This document shows positions 33,564-41,679 of a DNA stretch of 46,431 bases, in pieces. Source of the stretch: an uncultured delta proteobacterium (GTDB lineage: Bacteria; Desulfobacterota; WTBG01; CAIYCZ01; CAIRTM01); contig CAIRTM010000132.1 in NCBI GenBank assembly GCA_903881505.1, positions 1 to 46,431 on the forward strand, in the 5' to 3' direction. The notes beneath the pieces were generated by a model that was not told the origin of the DNA, did no database searches, and saw only the letters and a list, made by a program, of their open reading frames with translations. The position numbers and the translations under genes were made by a program. How positions within the stretch are numbered: the stretch's first letter is position 1; the number at the start of each line of letters is the position of its first letter.

Positions 33564-34724
33564 ATGATTTATCTTGACAATGCTGCCACATCCTGGCCCA
33601 AAGCCCCGGGTGTTGCAGAAGCCATAACCCGTTTCCTGACTGATGTGGGGGCCAATCCGGGGCGATCCGGCCACCGCCTCTCGATCGAGGCAGCACGCAT
33701 GGTGTCAACCGTGCGTGAACTGACGGCCGGTCTTTTCGGCGCACCCGACCCTCTGCGTGTAGTCTTTACGCTTAATGTCACGCACGCGATCAATGTCGCC
33801 CTGCATGGCTTACTGCGACCCGGCGACCACGTCGTCACATCGTCGGTTGAACACAACTCCATGATCAGGCCCCTGAACACGCTGGGTCAAGCCGGCATTT
33901 CGTTTACAGCAGTTCCATGCGCATCGGACGGCAGCCTTGATCCGGCCGATATCGAGGCGGCAATCACACCTGCCACGGTCATGATCGCGCTTACCCATGC
34001 CTCCAATGTGCTGGGAACCCTGCTGCCGTCTGCAGACATTGGAGCAATCGCCCGCAAACGCGGCTTACTGTTTCTGCTGGACGCAGCATCGACTGCCGGC
34101 TGTGTACCGATTGACATGCCGGCCGACAAAATCGATCTACTTGCCTTTACCGGCCACAAAGCCCTGCTGGGGCCGACCGGCACGGGCGGACTCGTCATCG
34201 GCGAGCGAGTTGATCCTGCACGCATCATGCCTGTTTTTCAGGGGGGCACGGGCAGCCGCTCCGCCACTGAAACCCAGCCGCCGTTTCTGCCCGACCTGCT
34301 CGAATGCGGAACCCTCAACACGACCGGTCTTGCCGGCCTTGGCGCAGCGCTGGCATGGATTACAGCAGCCGGTATCAATCGTATTCAGACCACCTGCCGC
34401 GCTCATACACGCCTGTTGCTTGAGAGGCTTCATGCTGTTCCCGGTGTCGGAGTATACGGGCCGCGTAACCCGCGCCTCCAAACCGCTACAGTTTCATTCA
34501 ACATCAAGGGCATGAGTCCCTCGCAGGCCGGACAGCTTCTGGACGAGCGCTTCGGCATTCTCTGCCGCGTCGGCCTGCACTGTGCGCCGCGCGCACACGT
34601 GACCGCCGGCAGCTTTCCACAGGGAACCATCCGTTTTTCCCCCGGCATTTTCACTACACATGACGACATCACCACCGCCGTTGATGCAGTTGCATGCCTG
34701 AGCCGGGAGGCCTGCTGTGAGTGA
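33564..34724 (+). CDS. class V aminotransferase, cysteine desulfurase/selenocysteine lyase-like, 386 aa
   Basis: A PLP enzyme with the NifS/SufS fold. MIYLDNAATSWPKAPGVA is the start, SSVEHNSMIRPLN follows, LLDAASTAGCVPIDM gives the PLP-ring Asp, and LAFTGHKALLGPTGTGG carries the Lys that binds PLP. Near the end FGILCRVGLHCAPRAH has two Cys, one in the position that accepts sulfur or selenium. Proteins of this subfamily (TIGR01977-like) occur in selenium loci and probably release S or Se from cysteine or selenocysteine to the neighbouring carrier. Which element is used cannot be read. The 3' end overlaps the DUF3343 gene by 8 bases. Confidence 0.85.
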   Translation: MIYLDNAATSWPKAPGVAEAITRFLTDVGANPGRSGHRLSIEAARMVSTVRELTAGLFGAPDPLRVVFTLNVTHAINVALHGLLRPGDHVVTSSVEHNSMIRPLNTLGQAGISFTAVPCASDGSLDPADIEAAITPATVMIALTHASNVLGTLLPSADIGAIARKRGLLFLLDAASTAGCVPIDMPADKIDLLAFTGHKALLGPTGTGGLVIGERVDPARIMPVFQGGTGSRSATETQPPFLPDLLECGTLNTTGLAGLGAALAWITAAGINRIQTTCRAHTRLLLERLHAVPGVGVYGPRNPRLQTATVSFNIKGMSPSQAGQLLDERFGILCRVGLHCAPRAHVTAGSFPQGTIRFSPGIFTTHDDITTAVDAVACLSREACCE

Positions 34725-34947
34725 GCAGTTCGTAATCCTGTTTCCGACAAGCGCGCATGTCATGCGCGCTGAAAAGCTGCTCAAAGACGCCGGACTTTCC
34801 TGCAGGCTCATACCGGTTCCGCGTCAGCTGAGCTCCGACTGCGGCATCTGCCTTATTGTCCTTCAGGAAGAAGCCGAAACTGCCTGCGCACTTCTCAAAG
34901 ACAGGCGGGTTGACTTTGATACAGTAGCTGCAATACCGGCACAGTAA
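34717..34947 (+). CDS. DUF3343 protein, putative Se/S carrier, 76 aa
   Basis: This is a small soluble protein. It reads FVILFPTSAHVMRAEKLLKD, then LSCRLIPVPRQLSSDCGICL with a Cys pair, and a final helix LLKDRRVDF. This is the DUF3343 pattern, commonly found after YedE/YedF-type genes and proposed to handle selenium or sulfur as a carrier. No function has been shown that I know of. It overlaps the aminotransferase and ends the operon. Confidence 0.85.
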   Translation: MSEQFVILFPTSAHVMRAEKLLKDAGLSCRLIPVPRQLSSDCGICLIVLQEEAETACALLKDRRVDFDTVAAIPAQ

Positions 34948-35014
34948 CGCTGGTTGAAGTTGCCTCATGCAGCGCCCCCTGATATCTCCTGCTGCAGAAT
35001 CCACGAAAAAAATA

Positions 35015-35046
35015 TTGACATTTTATATTACAAATGTAATATAAAA
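35015..35046 (+). promoter_or_regulatory. lexA promoter with overlapping palindromic LexA operator
   Basis: TTGACA (35015-35020) and TAATAT (35037-35042) form a sigma-70 promoter. Between and over them lies a perfect inverted repeat of 11-base arms around AAAT (35021-35046). Its core is TTAC-N4-GTAA. A site here would block the promoter of lexA itself, the usual autoregulation. It differs from the E. coli, Bacillus and Geobacter LexA boxes and resembles the TTAC-N3-GTAA reported for Bdellovibrio. Confidence 0.75.
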
Positions 35047-35079
35047 AGAAAAAACAAGTTATACAGCCAGGAGGCTCTC

Positions 35080-35703
35080 ATGGGATCGAAACTCACACCG
35101 AAGCAGCAGCGGGTATTAATTTTTTTGCAAAGCTACATTGATGAGAACGGATTTCCCCCTACCATGCGGGAAATCGCAACAGGGCTTGACCTTGCCGGGC
35201 CTGACAGCGCAAAAAAATATCTCGATATACTTGAACGAAAAGGCTGTATCCGCAAAACAGCCCGCTCATCGCGTGCCATTGAACTGCTCAAGCGCGAAGG
35301 CTCATCATCGACCGGGACCGGTCGCGCAATTCCGCTTATCGGCCGCATTGCGGCTGGTCAACCCCTGCTGGCCGTAGAAAACATCGAACGGCATATCAAT
35401 ATCGACCCGTCGATCGCACGCACGGACGGCATGATTTTCCTTCGCGTACCGGGCGACAGCATGATCGACGCCCATATCAAGCCCGGCGACCTCGCGCTTA
35501 TCCGGCCGCAGCAGCAGGTTGAACAGGGAGACGTCGCTGTCATCCGCGTTGGAGATGAAGCGACCCTCAAATACTTTTTCAGGGAAGATAACCGTATCCG
35601 GCTGCAGCCGGCCAACCGCGCCTACGACCCGATATATCTTTACGAGGATGATGACATGGAGGTGATCGGTAAGGTCGCCGGCATCCTGCGGGAATATCAC
35701 TGA
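35080..35703 (+). CDS. lexA: LexA repressor, 207 aa
   Basis: ATG 35080 follows CAGGAGG. The N-terminal winged helix has TMREIATGLDLAGPDSAKKY as recognition region. The self-cleavage site is Ala92-Gly93 (RIAAGQPL), the nucleophile Ser127 lies in VPGDSMID and the general base Lys164 in ATLKYFF. LexA represses DNA-damage genes and cuts itself when RecA filaments form. The recognition helix differs from that of E. coli, in keeping with the different operator. The gene follows the selenium operon by 132 bases and has its own promoter. Confidence 0.95.
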   Translation: MGSKLTPKQQRVLIFLQSYIDENGFPPTMREIATGLDLAGPDSAKKYLDILERKGCIRKTARSSRAIELLKREGSSSTGTGRAIPLIGRIAAGQPLLAVENIERHINIDPSIARTDGMIFLRVPGDSMIDAHIKPGDLALIRPQQQVEQGDVAVIRVGDEATLKYFFREDNRIRLQPANRAYDPIYLYEDDDMEVIGKVAGILREYH

Positions 35704-35762
35704 GGATTTTACGTTTTCCACTGCTTCCCCGGCACACACACGATACAACAGGCAAAAATTCC

Positions 35763-35790
35763 TTGCAAAAAAATAATTTTTTGCTATAAT
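35763..35790 (+). promoter_or_regulatory. promoter of tRNA-Glu
   Basis: TTGCAA (35763-35768) and a perfect TATAAT (35785-35790) are 16 bases apart and 20 bases from the tRNA. The spacer is an A/T run that with the flanks forms a near-palindrome (GCAAAAAA...TTTTTTGC). Confidence 0.7.
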
Positions 35791-35810
35791 TTTTTGACTT
35801 GCCTGAGCAC

Positions 35811-35888
35811 GTCCCCATCGTCTAGTCAGGTCTAGGACACCGGCCTTTCACGCCGGCAACAGGGGTTCGAATCCCCTTGGGGACGCCA
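35811..35888 (+). tRNA. tRNA-Glu (anticodon TTC)
   Basis: GTCCCCA (35811-35817) pairs with TGGGGAC; the anticodon arm is CCGGC-CTTTCAC-GCCGG (anticodon TTC) and the T-arm AGGGG-TTCGAAT-CCCCT. Discriminator G and an encoded CCA complete the gene. Confidence 0.97.
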
Positions 35889-35907
35889 CATAGTGAGGGT
35901 AAAAAAA

Positions 35908-35933
35908 CCCGGCCTGACGCCGGGATTTTTTTT
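35908..35933 (+). terminator. intrinsic terminator after tRNA-Glu
   Basis: CCCGGC and GCCGGG pair around CTGAC, then ATTTTTTTT. The stem is preceded by seven A, so it may also work in the reverse direction. Confidence 0.93.
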
Positions 35934-36049
35934 ATCCTGTGCCTTTGAACCTGCATCATTTCCAGCGCACATACGCGTGCGGCATGCCGCACGCAACCAT
36001 CGTTTCCCGTGCCGCAAGCGCTGTATGAAACTTCTAAAACCCTGAATCC

Positions 36050-36066
36050 TGTGTTAATATAACACA
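36050..36066. promoter_or_regulatory. operator-like palindrome in the kefF/kefC promoter region
   Basis: TGTGTTA-ATA-TAACACA is a perfect inverted repeat, 24 bases before the first gene. It overlaps TAATAT (36055-36060), a possible -10. A regulator bound here would block transcription; which one is unknown. Confidence 0.5.
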
Positions 36067-36089
36067 ATTATGTATTCACTGAAGGTGGT

Positions 36090-36704
36090 ATGGAAAACAT
36101 CCTGCTGATGCTTGCGCATCCGCGCTACGAAAAATCACTGTCGAACAAGGCTTTGATCGAGGCTGCCCGGCAACTGCCTTGTGTCATGGTGCACGATCTC
36201 TATGAACTGTACCCTGACTTTAATATCAATGTTGAGCATGAACATGCGCTGCTCCTGCAGCACGGCATTATTATCTGGCAGTATCCGCTTTACATGTACA
36301 GCCCTCCGGCGATCCTCAAACAATGGATGGATCTGGTGCTCGAACACGGCTGGGCCCATGGAGCAGGCGGCAGGAACCTTGAGAATAAACTTCTGCTGAA
36401 CGCCGTAACAACAGGCGGCAGCGGCGATTCATACGGCCCGCAGGGATTCAACCGCTACCGTTTGGAAGTGCTGCTCCGCCCCCTGGAGCAGACCGCGCGG
36501 CTGTGCAGGATGGTCTGGCTGCCGGTGTTCACGGTACAGGGAACCTTTCTGCTGGGACCTGAACAGCTGAACCGTTACGGCCTGCTCTATCGCCGGGCGC
36601 TGCAGCGCCTGAGCATGCGGGACTTCGACCCTGCCGGCATCAGGAACCACGCATTTCTCAACGAGTGGATCGAATCCGGGGAACAGCGGTGCGCACATGA
36701 TTGA
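36090..36704 (+). CDS. KefF/KefG-like NAD(P)H oxidoreductase, ancillary K+ efflux protein, 204 aa
   Basis: A flavodoxin-like fold of the NQO/KefF family: MENILLMLAHPRYEKSLSNK (FMN loop), VHDLYELYPDFNIN, WQYPLYMYSPPAILKQWMD (WP-Y motif), VTTGGSGDSYGPQGFNR and the helix with LEQTARLCRM. These proteins bind the KefC/KefB antiporter and are needed for full activity, and they also reduce quinones. The gene overlaps kefC by 8 bases, which confirms the pairing. ATG 36090 follows GAAGGTGG. Confidence 0.92.
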   Translation: MENILLMLAHPRYEKSLSNKALIEAARQLPCVMVHDLYELYPDFNINVEHEHALLLQHGIIIWQYPLYMYSPPAILKQWMDLVLEHGWAHGAGGRNLENKLLLNAVTTGGSGDSYGPQGFNRYRLEVLLRPLEQTARLCRMVWLPVFTVQGTFLLGPEQLNRYGLLYRRALQRLSMRDFDPAGIRNHAFLNEWIESGEQRCAHD

Positions 36705-38559
36705 TACGTTTCTATATCAGGCTCTCATCTACCTTGCCGCCGCTGTCATTTGCGTGCCGGTTGCCAAACGGCTCGGCATGGGGTCTGTGCTGGGCTATCT
36801 CGCGGCGGGCATCGTAATCGGCCCGTCAGGGCTTGGTTTTATCGGACAGGAAGGCCGCGACATCATGCACTTTGCCGAATTCGGCGTGGTGATGATGCTG
36901 TTTCTTGTAGGCCTTGAACTGGAACCCGCGCATTTCTGGAACATGCGGCGCCGCATCGTAGGGCTCGGGGGGCTGCAGCTCGCCGCAACCTCATGTGTGC
37001 TCGGCTCGGGCCTGTACGCAATCGGCTTTAACTGGCAGGCGGCTGTTGCCGCTGGTATAGCGCTTTCCATGTCGTCGACGGCCATGGTGCTGCAGAACCT
37101 GAAAGAAAAGGGCCTCAGCACCACTGCGGCCGGCAGAAGCGCCTTCGGCGTGCTGCTGTTCCAGGACATCGCGGTCATTCCCCTGCTGGCGCTCCTGCCA
37201 TTTCTTGCCTTGAACCGGGCGAGTGTACCGACCGCCAACCACGGCGGCATGTCGGCCGGACTGCCTGGATGGCTGCAGGCATGCACGGTACTGTGCGCCA
37301 TCACAGCGGTCGTCGCTATGGGTCGCTACGTCATTGTTCCACTGCTGCGTATTGTCGCCCGCGCAGGCCTTCGCGAGCTGTGTGTTGCCGGCTCGCTGCT
37401 GATCGTTATAGCAACGGCCTGCCTCATGAAACTGGTCGGCCTGTCGCCTGCCCTGGGCGCTTTTCTCGCCGGGGTTGTGCTGGCAAACTCGGAATTCCGG
37501 CATGAGCTCGAAAGCGATATTGAGCCGTTCAAGGGACTGCTCCTGGGTCTTTTTTTTATCGCCGTCGGCGCCTCGATCAACTCCAGCCTTATCGCCGAAC
37601 GGCCTCTGCTTGAATTCGGACTCGTTGCCGCGATCATTGCCGCAAAGGCCCTGGTACTGGCTGTGGCCGGCCGCATATTCAAACTATCCTTTGATCAGAA
37701 CAGCATCTTTGCCGTGTCCCTTTCGCAGGTCGGTGAATTCGCCTTTGTCCTGTTTGCCTTCATGGGCACGCTGGGAATTCTGCCGGGGGAGTGGATTGAT
37801 ATCCTGATGGCGGCAACGGCCCTGAGCATGGCCGTAACACCGGTGCTGCTGCTGGCCCAGGAATGCTTGATTCTTCCGCGCTTCGGCACCCGACAGACGG
37901 ATGAACGGCCTGGGGACCGCGTCGACGTCACCAACGCGGTGATCATTGCAGGATTCAGCGCTTTCGGCAGCACCGTCGGCAGATTTCTACGGGCAAACGG
38001 CGTCGAAGCGACAATCCTTGACAACGATTCCGACCAGGTCGAACTGCTCAGGAAAATGGGCTTTCGCGTGTATTACGGCGATGCGACCCGGCTCGACATG
38101 CTGCACTCCGCTGGGGCCGCCGATGCCGCTATTCTGATTATCGCCATTGACGATCCTGCGACCAACTGCACGCTGGCTGAAATCGCCCGCAAACATTTCC
38201 CGCATCTTACGGTCATGTCGCGGGCACGCAATAATTTCGGCGCCTATGCCCTGATGGAAAACGGTGTAGACCTCGTCTACCGGGAATGCCTGGACGCATC
38301 CGTACGTCTCGGCATTGATGCGCTGGTAAAACTGGGTTTCAGACGATACAGCGCAACCCGTGCGGGCCAAAAATTTATTATCTACGATGAAGCGGCCCTG
38401 CACAAGCTCGCCCGGCACCGCCACGACGAAAAGGCCTATATTTACACCACGCGCCAGGAAATACAGTTGCAGGAAGAACTGCTTTCCAATGACCGCACAG
38501 CCGCCCACGGCATCAATGACCATGCCTGGGAATCGGATTGCTGTCCAAGAGATCAATAG
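36697..38559 (+). CDS. kefC: glutathione-regulated potassium/proton antiporter KefC/KefB-like, 620 aa
   Basis: About 12-13 membrane helices of the CPA2 exchanger type span residues 1-390: VPVAKRLGMGSVLGYLAAGI, GVVMMLFLVGLELEP, ALSMSSTAMVLQNLKEKG, LLFQDIAVIPLLAL and LGAFLAGVVLANSEFRHELE. The acidic VGLELEP/FLAGV region carries the ion site. A Rossmann RCK/TrkA-N domain begins near 405 (AVIIAGFSAFGSTVGRFLRA). It includes DNDSDQVELLRKMGFRVYYG and DATRLDMLHSAGAADA. KefC lets K+ out in exchange for H+ when electrophiles form glutathione adducts. Start ATG 36697 lies in the ATGATTGA overlap. Confidence 0.93.
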   Translation: MIDTFLYQALIYLAAAVICVPVAKRLGMGSVLGYLAAGIVIGPSGLGFIGQEGRDIMHFAEFGVVMMLFLVGLELEPAHFWNMRRRIVGLGGLQLAATSCVLGSGLYAIGFNWQAAVAAGIALSMSSTAMVLQNLKEKGLSTTAAGRSAFGVLLFQDIAVIPLLALLPFLALNRASVPTANHGGMSAGLPGWLQACTVLCAITAVVAMGRYVIVPLLRIVARAGLRELCVAGSLLIVIATACLMKLVGLSPALGAFLAGVVLANSEFRHELESDIEPFKGLLLGLFFIAVGASINSSLIAERPLLEFGLVAAIIAAKALVLAVAGRIFKLSFDQNSIFAVSLSQVGEFAFVLFAFMGTLGILPGEWIDILMAATALSMAVTPVLLLAQECLILPRFGTRQTDERPGDRVDVTNAVIIAGFSAFGSTVGRFLRANGVEATILDNDSDQVELLRKMGFRVYYGDATRLDMLHSAGAADAAILIIAIDDPATNCTLAEIARKHFPHLTVMSRARNNFGAYALMENGVDLVYRECLDASVRLGIDALVKLGFRRYSATRAGQKFIIYDEAALHKLARHRHDEKAYIYTTRQEIQLQEELLSNDRTAAHGINDHAWESDCCPRDQ

Positions 38560-38574
38560 AAAAAAGCAGCTGCG

Positions 38575-39216
38575 CTACACGCCGCAGCCGATATCTGGCC
38601 AGATATAGCGGTGCAGCTGGGGCGTGCAGCGCACATCCAGGCCGTCTGCAAGAATCCACGAAGCAAGCTCGGAGGCGGACAAGTTTGTCATGACAGGCGA
38701 AAAATGCACCGCCGCTATGCTGATGCTGCTGAAACGGTTTAGAAAATCGCGCGCGAAATCATAATCGTTTCTATCCGACAGCACGAATTTCAACTCATCA
38801 TGCGGGCTCAGGCTCTGAAGAACCGCGGGATTAAAACTGTGCGCCTCTCCGCTTGCAGGGCATTTCACGTCAACGATCTTCACGCAGCGCCTGTCAAGAG
38901 CATCAAGCGCAACAGTGCCGTTTGTCTCAAGCAGCACAGTGAAGCCCCTGTTTAAAAGCTCTGCGGCAAGCTGCGGGGTCTGCTCCTGGATAAGCGGTTC
39001 TCCGCCGGTGATTTCCACCAGGCGGCAGGGATAGGCGCATGCCGCTGCGATAATATCATCGACAAAGCGCTCCTCGCCCCCTGTGAGCGCGTACTGCGTA
39101 TCGCAATAAGAACAGCGCAGATTGCAGCCGGCAAGACGGATGAAAACGCAGGGGCAGCCTGCGCGCGTTGACTCTCCCTGAATGCTGTAAAAAATCTCGC
39201 AGATTTTCAGACTCAT
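38575..39216 (-). CDS. queE: 7-carboxy-7-deazaguanine synthase QueE, 213 aa
   Basis: This radical SAM enzyme makes the 7-deazaguanine core of queuosine. ICEIFYSIQGESTRAGCPCVF is the family N-terminus. The cluster Cys are 31, 35 and 38 in GCNLRCSYC, typical CxxxCxxC. LVEITGGEPLIQEQTPQLA, LLETNGT and KIVDVKCPASGE complete the fold. Length is normal. No queC, queD or folE is nearby. It is translationally coupled to the DUF362 gene upstream (4-base overlap) and converges on kefC. Confidence 0.94.
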   Translation of the reverse strand: MSLKICEIFYSIQGESTRAGCPCVFIRLAGCNLRCSYCDTQYALTGGEERFVDDIIAAACAYPCRLVEITGGEPLIQEQTPQLAAELLNRGFTVLLETNGTVALDALDRRCVKIVDVKCPASGEAHSFNPAVLQSLSPHDELKFVLSDRNDYDFARDFLNRFSSISIAAVHFSPVMTNLSASELASWILADGLDVRCTPQLHRYIWPDIGCGV

Positions 39217-40484
39217 TGGTGCGATCGCCTGCGGCGTCGGGCCGCAACCTCGGGCGCCTCGACAATCGTATGACCAAGTACGCGCATGCCCATGCGCAGC
39301 AGTTCAGCCGTGCTGCGGGCAAACACCGATGGTCCGCTGCCGACGTCGGGCCATCCGTTTTCATCTGGCGCTACGCTCTCCCAGTTTTTGAACAGCCGGC
39401 CCCATTCGCTGTTCAGGCACTCCAGCATGTGCTCGCGGCTGTTGCGCGGATACCAGTACAGGTCATGGTAGATAACCGAGGCGATATAGGCCCAGGGCGC
39501 CATCCAGGTCTTCAGCGACCATTCAACCGCGTTTTTCAGCCAGCCCCAGTAAATAAGATGCTGCATGCGGGCCGCAAAGGTAATGTCCTTCATGGGACCG
39601 TCAAAGTTCCAGCTCTCCTGAGCGGCGTCGACATCGCCTACGATCTCTATTTCGCCCGGATCTCCGCAGCCAAGGCCCATTTCATGAGCGATGCGGATGA
39701 ATTTTAATTCAAGCGGATTCATGCCCATCAGTCTGGCGGCAACCGCGTCGATGGCTACCTGGTCGGAGGATGCAAGCAGCACATTCTTTACATGCGGCCG
39801 CATGCAGCGCGGGCCCGGCCCGTCACCGGCGAATGTTCCGTCCATAACCGCGAACACGCCCCGGTGTATCTTTTTCTGAATCATCAGCAGGTCAACCAGC
39901 GTTTCATGAATCACGGGGTGCGTCCAGTGGCGGTGCTCATTGAGAAGCCCCCCGAAGGCGTTTTTCATGGCCCCGGTCGTAGTCGTAAACACATGCGTTT
40001 TTATCGTCGGCAGGTGGATGATATTTTCACCGATAAAGCGCTTCGGGATCGAAAAGCCGTCCGGATATACTTCATTCAAACAAATGAATTTATCCGCCAG
40101 ATCGCCGACTGCGTCGCGAATATGTATCCACTCCTCGCCTTCATACAGATGGACATTGCGCAAGCCGTGCGCCTGGATAACGTTCAGCTGCTTGTTTTCG
40201 CGCTCACCGAGATGCGCGTCGATCACGACCGTGCGGTTATGGCAGCCGTGTATCAGCTCGGAACTGTATCCGTCCTGCTTCATGGCGCGTATGACGCCCT
40301 CGAGCTGCCAGGGCGTGGTTGATGACCCGGGAAAGAAAAAATGCCATGAAATATTGATCTTAAGCGCTGTATCGGCGTCGCGGGCGATGACGTCCCGATA
40401 GCCTGCCAGGTTCATCACCCGGTGATAATCGCTTATTACGGTAGCCGGTTTTGTGCGTACAATCGCAACCTTTGATTTAGCCAT
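39213..40484 (-). CDS. DUF362 domain protein, 423 aa
   Basis: The central part matches DUF362, a family without an established reaction. It includes KINISWHFFFPGSSTTPWQ, the helix LEGVIRAMKQDGYSSELIHG, IIHLPTIKTHVFTTTTGAMKN and AVMDGTFAGDGPGPRCM. It continues with SSDQVAIDAVAARLMGMNPL and a C-terminal W-rich region (WGWLKNAVEWSLKTWMAPW). Many DUF362 proteins carry a ferredoxin domain; no Cys cluster is visible here. The overlap with queE suggests joint expression. The first residues MAKSKVAIVRTKP set the start at ATG 40484. No signal peptide is seen. Confidence 0.8.
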   Translation of the reverse strand: MAKSKVAIVRTKPATVISDYHRVMNLAGYRDVIARDADTALKINISWHFFFPGSSTTPWQLEGVIRAMKQDGYSSELIHGCHNRTVVIDAHLGERENKQLNVIQAHGLRNVHLYEGEEWIHIRDAVGDLADKFICLNEVYPDGFSIPKRFIGENIIHLPTIKTHVFTTTTGAMKNAFGGLLNEHRHWTHPVIHETLVDLLMIQKKIHRGVFAVMDGTFAGDGPGPRCMRPHVKNVLLASSDQVAIDAVAARLMGMNPLELKFIRIAHEMGLGCGDPGEIEIVGDVDAAQESWNFDGPMKDITFAARMQHLIYWGWLKNAVEWSLKTWMAPWAYIASVIYHDLYWYPRNSREHMLECLNSEWGRLFKNWESVAPDENGWPDVGSGPSVFARSTAELLRMGMRVLGHTIVEAPEVAARRRRRSHQ

Positions 40485-40615
40485 ACGTAGAGACCCTTAT
40501 AAAAATATATGTGCCACGCGGAGTATATGATGCATTGGGCGAAAAATAAATATAAAATAATTATGCCGTACGTAGTGTGCGCCCATGGCACCTGCGTTGA
40601 TCCGGGCAAAGGACA

Positions 40616-40644
40616 TTGCGGCGGCATGCATTTTATTGTATACA
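40616..40644 (+). promoter_or_regulatory. promoter of the cyclophilin gene
   Basis: TTGCGG (40616-40621) and TATACA (40639-40644) with a 17-base spacer lie 46 bases before ATG 40691. The DUF362 gene diverges from the same 206-base gap. Confidence 0.45.
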
Positions 40645-40690
40645 ATCTGTACGGAAAACACGATCACACTGCACATGCGGAGATAAGCCC

Positions 40691-41275
40691 ATGCACAAAA
40701 AATTTTTCGCACCCGTTGTCCTTGCAGCGCTGCTGGCCGGCATGCCGGCCCGTCCTGCAGCAGAAAGCCTCATGCAGGCCCCGCCCAACCCGGTCTTCAT
40801 CATCACGACAACCATGGGAATCATTACCGTCGAGCTTGACCGGACAAAAGCACCTGTAGCGGTTGAAAACTTTATCAGCTACGCTGAGGCAGGTTTTTAC
40901 ACCGGCACGGTCTTTCACCGGGTCATACCCGGTTTCATGATACAGGGCGGAGGATTAACGCGCGAGATGCAGCAGAAGCCGACACAGCCATCCATTAAAA
41001 ACGAAGCTCAAAACGGGCTCAGCAACAAACGTGGAACAATCGCCATGGCGCGCACGTCGGTGGTTGACAGCGCCACCTCGCAGTTCTTTATCAACCTCGG
41101 CGATAATGTCGCTCTGGACCACGGCGTCCGCGATTACGGCTATGCCGTATTCGGAAAAGTCATTGCCGGCATGGAGGTTGTCGACGCAATCGCCCGCGTC
41201 AAAACCGGTTCACGTTCAGGCTATCAAAACGTCCCGATCGAGCCTGTCGTTATAACCGGCATTACCAGAAAATAA
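40691..41275 (+). CDS. periplasmic peptidyl-prolyl cis-trans isomerase (cyclophilin), 194 aa
   Basis: ATG 40691 gives a signal peptide, [19 protein letters not shown] with cleavage near AAES. The cyclophilin core reads [40 protein letters not shown] (active-site Arg and Phe) and [20 protein letters not shown]. It ends with [18 protein letters not shown]. This matches PpiA-type periplasmic enzymes that speed proline isomerisation in exported proteins. The short loop lacks the eukaryotic insert. Start 40616 would add 25 residues without support. Confidence 0.95.
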   Translation: MHKKFFAPVVLAALLAGMPARPAAESLMQAPPNPVFIITTTMGIITVELDRTKAPVAVENFISYAEAGFYTGTVFHRVIPGFMIQGGGLTREMQQKPTQPSIKNEAQNGLSNKRGTIAMARTSVVDSATSQFFINLGDNVALDHGVRDYGYAVFGKVIAGMEVVDAIARVKTGSRSGYQNVPIEPVVITGITRK

Positions 41276-41679
41276 AACCCTGCAAAGATTCTAGAGTTTA
41301 TGTCTAAGAGGCTGTTGAAAAGGTCTTTTTAAACAGGCTGTTCAATTTTTCGCGGGAAGTCTGGCCTGAACGCAGCCGGAGGGGTTGAGTTGATACCGCA
41401 GCGATGGAGTTAAAAAACATTTTCATGCGCTGCCCCCTGAAAGCATGCTGTTTGGAACAATTTTTTAATGCATTGCAACAGAAGTTCGCGCTGCTCAAAG
41501 CCCGTCAAACAACAACAGGCCGGGTAACCGGCCATGGCAGGTGGCGGTTGCGCACGCGTCTGCAACCCCAATTTCCTTGCGCAATGCACGCCGACTCCGA
41601 CAGACAGCGACCCTGCGGGCCAGAAATCCGCACACGACAAAATCCGGTTTTAGCCTGATGGCGCCGTTGCCCCTCAGGG
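41276..41679. other. 404-base non-coding stretch with IS-end-like and repeat-like sequence
   Basis: AGGCTGTTGAAAAGGTC near 41310 resembles the terminal inverted repeat of several insertion sequences, and a second GGCTGTT lies about 25 bases further on. The following bases (to about 41640) have open frames on both strands without convincing protein features. I read it as a decayed mobile or interspersed repeat; the matching end was not found. Confidence 0.35.

Noticed and set aside
41404-41658. Open frames on both strands in the gap before the sigma-54 regulator
   Set aside because: Both frames are of low complexity and without start signals; the stretch looks like a repeat relic instead.
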